Shown: piece by piece, positions 60,596-63,173 of the stretch | Layout: each line of letters begins with the position of its first letter | Numbering within the stretch: the first letter of the stretch is position 1 | Source of the DNA: an uncultured Oscillospiraceae bacterium | Lineage (GTDB): Bacteria; Bacillota; Clostridia; Oscillospirales; Oscillospiraceae | DNA length: 63,173 nt | Direction: 5' to 3' | Assembly (NCBI GenBank): GCA_910578505.1 | Contig: CAJTPV010000016.1 | Location: forward strand, 1 to 63,173 | Notes under the pieces: generated by a model | What the model was told of the DNA's origin: nothing | The model's database searches: none | What the model saw: only the letters and a program-made list of their open reading frames with translations | Made by a program: the position numbers and the translations under genes

Positions 60596-61635
60596 AAAGA
60601 GCTCCCCGCGTCCTGCGATGTGGTAAAGGAGCGGTCCGCGTAGGGGCGGATGGCCCGGACCTTCTCCATCATGTCCGCGAACTTCTCCGGCCGCAGGCTC
60701 TGGGGGCCGTCGCAGAGAGCGTGCTCCGGGTCGTTGTGGACCTCGATCATGAGGCCGTCCGCGCCGCAGGCCGCAGCGCCCAGGGCCATGGGCGGCACCA
60801 GCTCATAGCGCCCGGTGGCGTGGCTGGGGTCCACCACCACCGGCAGGTGGCTGAGCTGGTGGAGCACGGGGATGACGGACAGGTCCATGGTGTTGCGGGT
60901 GGCGGTCTCGAAGGTGCGGATGCCCCGCTCGCAGAGGATGACCTGGCTGTTGCCCCCGGCCATGATATACTCCGCGCTCATGAGCAGCTCCTGTAATGTG
61001 TTGCACAGGCCCCGCTTGAGGAGGACCGGCTTGTGCAGCTTGCCCAGCTGCTTGAGCAGCTCGAAGTTCTGCATGTTCCGGGCCCCCACCTGGATGACGT
61101 CGATGTCCTCAAAGAGGGGCAGGTGCTGGGCGTCCATGATCTCCGTGACGATGGGCAGGCCGGTGACCTTTTTCGCCTCCAGCAGCAGGCGGATGCCCTC
61201 CTCATGGAGGCCCTGGAAGGCGTAGGGGGACGTGCGGGGCTTGAACGCGCCGCCCCGGAGGGCCTGGGCCCCGGCGGCCTTCACACTCTGGGCCACGGAG
61301 ATGATCTGCTCCTCGGTCTCCACGGAGCAGGGGCCGGCCATGACCAGGAAGTGGCCCCCGCCGATCTTCGCGCCGCTGCAGAGGGTGATGACGGTGTCCT
61401 CCTCGTGGAACTTGCGGTTGGCGTTCTTGTACGGCTCCTGGATGCGGCGGACCATCTCGACGATGTCCAGGGCCAGGATGCTCTCGATATCCACCCGGGA
61501 GGTGTCCCCTACCAGGCCTACGATGGTGTGGTTCTCGCCCACGGACATGTGGGTCTCCAGGCCCATGTTGTGCAGCCAGTTGGTGAACAGCTCCACCTGC
61601 TGGGGCTCCGCGTTTTTCTTCAAGATGACGATCAT
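60592..61635 (-). CDS. aroF: 3-deoxy-7-phosphoheptulonate synthase (DAHP synthase)
   Basis: A 347-residue DAHP synthase of the type I-beta class. A ferredoxin-like regulatory domain (about 1-70; MIVILKKNAEPQQVELF) is followed by the TIM barrel: MAGPCSVETEEQI near residue 98, ALRGGAFKPRTSPYAFQGL near 124, and DPSHATGRYELV near 265 with metal ligands. It condenses PEP and erythrose 4-phosphate, the entry step of the pathway. Its N-terminal domain implies feedback control by Tyr or Phe. AGGAG precedes the start. A leader with attenuator lies upstream. Confidence 0.95.
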   Translation of the reverse strand: MIVILKKNAEPQQVELFTNWLHNMGLETHMSVGENHTIVGLVGDTSRVDIESILALDIVEMVRRIQEPYKNANRKFHEEDTVITLCSGAKIGGGHFLVMAGPCSVETEEQIISVAQSVKAAGAQALRGGAFKPRTSPYAFQGLHEEGIRLLLEAKKVTGLPIVTEIMDAQHLPLFEDIDVIQVGARNMQNFELLKQLGKLHKPVLLKRGLCNTLQELLMSAEYIMAGGNSQVILCERGIRTFETATRNTMDLSVIPVLHQLSHLPVVVDPSHATGRYELVPPMALGAAACGADGLMIEVHNDPEHALCDGPQSLRPEKFADMMEKVRAIRPYADRSFTTSQDAGSSL

Positions 61636-61670
61636 GATAAATCACTCCTGTATTGAGATTTGAAAAACAA

Positions 61671-61709
61671 AAATAAAAAAGCCCTACAGTGTTTGTTTCA
61701 CTGTAAGAC
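61671..61709 (-). terminator. attenuator terminator before aroF
   Basis: On the minus strand CTTACAGTG (61699-61707) pairs with CACTGTAGG (61683-61691) around loop AAACAAA, followed by GCTTTTTTATTTTTG. It is an intrinsic terminator 35 bases before aroF. Its left arm and loop can instead pair with 61738-61751 (see leader). Confidence 0.85.
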
Positions 61710-61794
61710 CTGAAATGGACTTTGACCCTTTTCGCCGCAGCAAAACACACCTTATCTACTTGTGTAGATAAAGTAAAAGTAGGCGTATGCGGCG
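61683..61794 (-). promoter_or_regulatory. attenuation leader of the aromatic operon
   Basis: Three competing pairings are visible on the minus strand. (a) CGCCGCA inside the leader gene (61788-61794) with TGCGGCG after it (61733-61739), topped by TTATCTAC/GTAGATAA around the stop codon. (b) GGTGTGTTTTGCTG (61738-61751) with CAGTGAAACA-AA-CACT (61688-61703), 14 pairs including wobble, with a two-base bulge. (c) The terminator. A ribosome stalled on Tyr/Phe codons would break (a), allow (b) and so prevent (c); a ribosome that finishes the peptide favours (a) and (c). Confidence 0.75.
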
Positions 61795-61814
61795 GTGTAC
61801 AGGGTGGCGTTCAT
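61752..61814 (-). CDS. Tyr/Phe-rich leader peptide of the aro operon
   Basis: A 20-codon gene, product MNATLYTAAYAYFYFIYTSR, with five Tyr (6, 10, 12, 14, 17) and two Phe (13, 15); the run YAYFYFIY is nearly all aromatic. AGAGG (61823-61827) lies eight bases before the ATG, and the promoter about 33 bases before it. The peptide itself is not expected to act. Its translation rate would report charged tRNA-Tyr (and tRNA-Phe) to the attenuator downstream, as with the leader peptides of enterobacterial pheA and trp operons. Confidence 0.85.
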   Translation of the reverse strand: MNATLYTAAYAYFYFIYTSR

Positions 61815-61846
61815 AGCAAATACCTCTGCTTTTCTAAGCTAGAAGC

Positions 61847-61875
61847 ATTGTAGCACGATTTTCCCCAGGTTGCAA
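61847..61875 (-). promoter_or_regulatory. promoter of the aromatic operon
   Basis: On the minus strand TTGCAA (61870-61875), a 17-base spacer and TACAAT (61847-61852). The expected start of transcription near 61840 gives a leader of about 205 bases before aroF. Confidence 0.8.
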
Positions 61876-61984
61876 GAGGGAAAATGCATAAAAATAAAAA
61901 TTTCCGGGAGAAATATTGATGGAGGCGGTCAACGGCGGACCGGGCTTGCCAATTTCTGGTCAGGCCCGGTCTTTGGATTCTGTA

Positions 61985-62359
61985 TCAAGCACCGGCTTCG
62001 TTCCCGGTTTCCATGGACTGTATCTTCCTCTGACAAAAATCTTGCAGTTCTATGATTCCGGCCTCTGAGGTTTCCCACACTGTTTCCAAATCAATATTGG
62101 CATACTCATGCGCTACGACATTTCGCATCCCACGAATCGCTCTCCAAGGGATTTCCGTGTATGTATTGACAAAATCTTCAGACAGCTTTTTCACCAGCTC
62201 GCCAATCTGAAGCAGACAAAGCGCAATTGCGTTCCGGTAAGTCGGATTGCTGCAAAAGGTATCATAATCGTGGCGGTATTCAGCGTGTGTAAACTGGATA
62301 TCGCTGCAATAGCGGCTTATTTTCCCCAAAATCTGGATATCACGGTTTTGATGCGTCAT
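61985..62359 (-). CDS. hepT: HepT-type RNase toxin (DUF86)
   Basis: A 124-residue HepT: helical HEPN fold with the catalytic motif RNVVAHEY (R-x4-H-x-Y, about residues 80-87). LLQIGELVKKLSEDF near residue 48 is the conserved first helix. HepT cleaves RNA (tRNA or mRNA) unless its Tyr is modified by the partner. The start at 62359 lies 20 bases inside the end of mntA and has AAGGAGGAG upstream, so the antitoxin is made first and the genes are coupled. Confidence 0.9.
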   Translation of the reverse strand: MTHQNRDIQILGKISRYCSDIQFTHAEYRHDYDTFCSNPTYRNAIALCLLQIGELVKKLSEDFVNTYTEIPWRAIRGMRNVVAHEYANIDLETVWETSEAGIIELQDFCQRKIQSMETGNEAGA

Positions 62360-62651
62360 ACAGCAAAATCTCCTCCTTGGCAATATGGTTCAGGAACGCT
62401 TGGTCAAGGCTGCCCGTTGTCAACAGGTCCAGATGCTTTCCCAGTCCATCCTCTAAATCGCTGAACAGAGCGCCCAGCGCAAAAAGGCCTTTTATCTTTC
62501 CCTTATCGACGCGCAGATCAACGTCGCTGCGATAATTTGCTTCACCGCGGGCATAAGAACCAAACAGATAGATTCGCTCCACGCCGTGCTGCTCTGCAAT
62601 TGGTGCAACAATGGACTTCAACTCGTTGATTGAATAAACTGTCTCCCGCAT
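62340..62651 (-). CDS. mntA: MntA-type nucleotidyltransferase antitoxin
   Basis: A 103-residue minimal nucleotidyltransferase with GSYARGEANYRSDVD (GS-x10-DxD, about residues 31-45), the MntA signature, and the third acidic residue in HLDLLT near residue 73. MntA adds AMP units to the Tyr of HepT to silence it. The last 20 bases overlap hepT. The promoter at 62778-62806 probably serves both. Confidence 0.9.
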   Translation of the reverse strand: MRETVYSINELKSIVAPIAEQHGVERIYLFGSYARGEANYRSDVDLRVDKGKIKGLFALGALFSDLEDGLGKHLDLLTTGSLDQAFLNHIAKEEILLYDASKP

Positions 62652-62666
62652 AGTCTACGCCCCCCT

Positions 62667-62768
62667 TTATGCGAAAAAGGCCGCTGTACTCCCCGTCCAC
62701 AGTTCACCACCACCGTTTTCCAGCTCCTGTATAGCGGCAATCGTGGCGGCGTTCGGCGTTTCGCCGGT
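62667..62768 (-). pseudogene. remnant of a RelB/DinJ-type antitoxin
   Basis: A 33-codon tail reading TPNAATIAAIQELENGGG and then TGSTAAFF, ending at a TAA. This is the usual C-terminal pattern of RelB/DinJ-family antitoxins (PNA-x-TxAAI, then GST-x-x-F). No start codon or N-terminal DNA-binding part is visible upstream, so it looks like a fragment left after deletion or insertion. Confidence 0.5.
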
Positions 62769-62777
62769 ACTAGATTC

Positions 62778-62806
62778 AGTATACCATATATTCCGCGAAA
62801 TGAAAA
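62778..62806 (-). promoter_or_regulatory. probable promoter of mntA-hepT
   Basis: On the minus strand TGGTATACT is an extended -10 (TATACT at 62778-62783) with TTTTCA 17 bases upstream, a weak -35. The antitoxin remnant lies in its transcribed leader. Between 62807 and the transposase stop at 62975 I see no gene. Confidence 0.5.
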
Positions 62807-62974
62807 GAGATTCCGCCTGAAAACAGGGATTTCGGCTTAGAGTGAGAAGGGAAAGAAAAAACATGCAAAAAAGGAGAATAAAGCGGGGAGGGCTGGAAAA
62901 ATGGTGAAGACGTGGAAAAACGCAAAAAGTCCCCCCAGGCCGGATGAAGAATTCCATATTTTACCATACAATGG

Positions 62975-63173
62975 TTATCCACTGTCATCATAAAGCAGCT
63001 GTGTGAAATCTTCGAGTAAAAGCTGGTCGCAGAAAAGCCTGGTAACGCTTTTCAATGTGATCTTCCTTTTTCGGAAATTCTTCAAGCGGCGATAGAGATA
63101 CAGCTCCCGCATATTGAAAGCAATCAGCATCAGCAGGAAAATGACTTCAACGGCGCTGTGACAGTAACAATGG
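62975..63173 (-). mobile_element. transposase, C-terminal end (cut by window)
   Basis: An open frame running in from the right edge, 65 complete codons to a TAA at 62975-62977. It contains HCYCHSAVEVIFLLMLIAFN, MRELYLYRRLKNFRKRKITL and LLEDFTQLLYDDSG, which resembles the C-terminal region of IS4/IS1380-like DDE transposases from gut clostridia. The N-terminal catalytic part lies outside the window. The inverted repeat of the element should be near 62900-62970 but I cannot fix it. Confidence 0.65.

Noticed and set aside
61798..61812. Plus-strand string CAGGGTGGCG resembling the T-box AGGGTGGNACCGCG
   Set aside because: It is on the strand opposite to aroF, does not continue as ACCGCG, and lies inside the leader peptide gene.
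62667..62957. A 96-codon open frame before mntA as a real gene
   Set aside because: Only the last third looks like protein (antitoxin-like tail). The first two thirds are hydrophobic low-complexity sequence without a ribosome binding site and cross the likely promoter.
1..63173. CRISPR arrays, tRNA and rRNA genes
   Set aside because: No regularly spaced repeats were seen, and none of the intergenic gaps reads as a tRNA cloverleaf or rRNA segment by eye.

Overview
The window looks like chromosome of a high-GC, endospore-forming, anaerobic gut Clostridium relative of the Oscillospiraceae type (Flavonifractor / Intestinimonas / Oscillibacter-like). This is inferred from the sporulation genes yqfC and yqfD, the clostridial gene order around phoH-ybeY-era-recO, the Bmp and Opp transporters, DUF4364 and DUF1934 genes, strong AGGAGG ribosome binding sites and high GC. 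No rRNA, tRNA or CRISPR array was seen.

Layout, left to right. (1) 1-2218: a DUF2284 metal-binding protein divergent from a DUF819 membrane protein. (2) 2353-10937 (+): a housekeeping and sporulation run, yqfC-yqfD-phoH-ybeY-two acetyltransferases-era-yqzL (a 34-codon gene)-recO-mutS2. (3) 11211-15312 (+): a short-chain dehydrogenase, a PHP-domain protein, an L-sorbose-1-phosphate-reductase-like dehydrogenase and a DUF3786 protein, behind a strong promoter with a structured leader. (4) 24172-15318 (-): a DUF4364 protein, an unknown 505-aa protein and a radical-SAM pair, followed by the lower-ligand half of cobalamin synthesis (cobT, cobU, cobS, a 111-aa CobU-like protein, a cobC-type phosphatase, cbiB), mostly joined by 4-base overlaps. 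(5) 24394-25260 (+): a cysteine-rich protein behind a mother-cell-sigma-like promoter. (6) 30009-25333 (-): a Bmp-type nucleoside ABC importer, divergent from a PadR regulator with two tandem DUF2812 membrane proteins (30212-32864, +). (7) 36117-32909 (-): a ROK regulator, a GH29 fucosidase and a Uma2 nuclease. (8) 45812-36314 (-): an oligopeptide ABC importer with a truncated duplicate of oppB, cutC, an intergenic inverted-repeat element and a large transglutaminase-like protein. (9) 46206-53608: aminopeptidase, TraX, murI-DUF1934-argS, a 136-aa unknown, an HD protein and a cysteine-rich ferritin-like protein. (10) 61875-53658 (-): an eight-gene aromatic operon, aroF-tyrA-aroB-aroA-aroC-pheA-aroE/K-aroQ, covering DAHP to prephenate and on to the Tyr and Phe precursors. 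(11) The right edge holds a MntA/HepT toxin-antitoxin pair, an antitoxin remnant and the 3' end of a transposase.

The most interesting signal is upstream of aroF. A consensus promoter leads into a 20-codon leader peptide with five Tyr and two Phe codons. It is followed by mutually exclusive RNA pairings and an intrinsic terminator, which is the architecture of ribosome-mediated attenuation. That mechanism is unexpected in a lineage that mostly uses T-boxes for such operons. Other items to check are the tiny yqzL, the miniature CobU inside the cobalamin operon, the oppB duplication remnant, two cysteine-rich genes with SigK/SigE-like promoters, the transglutaminase/thioredoxin-like fusion, and small dispersed repeats, one of which appears inserted in frame in a coding region.
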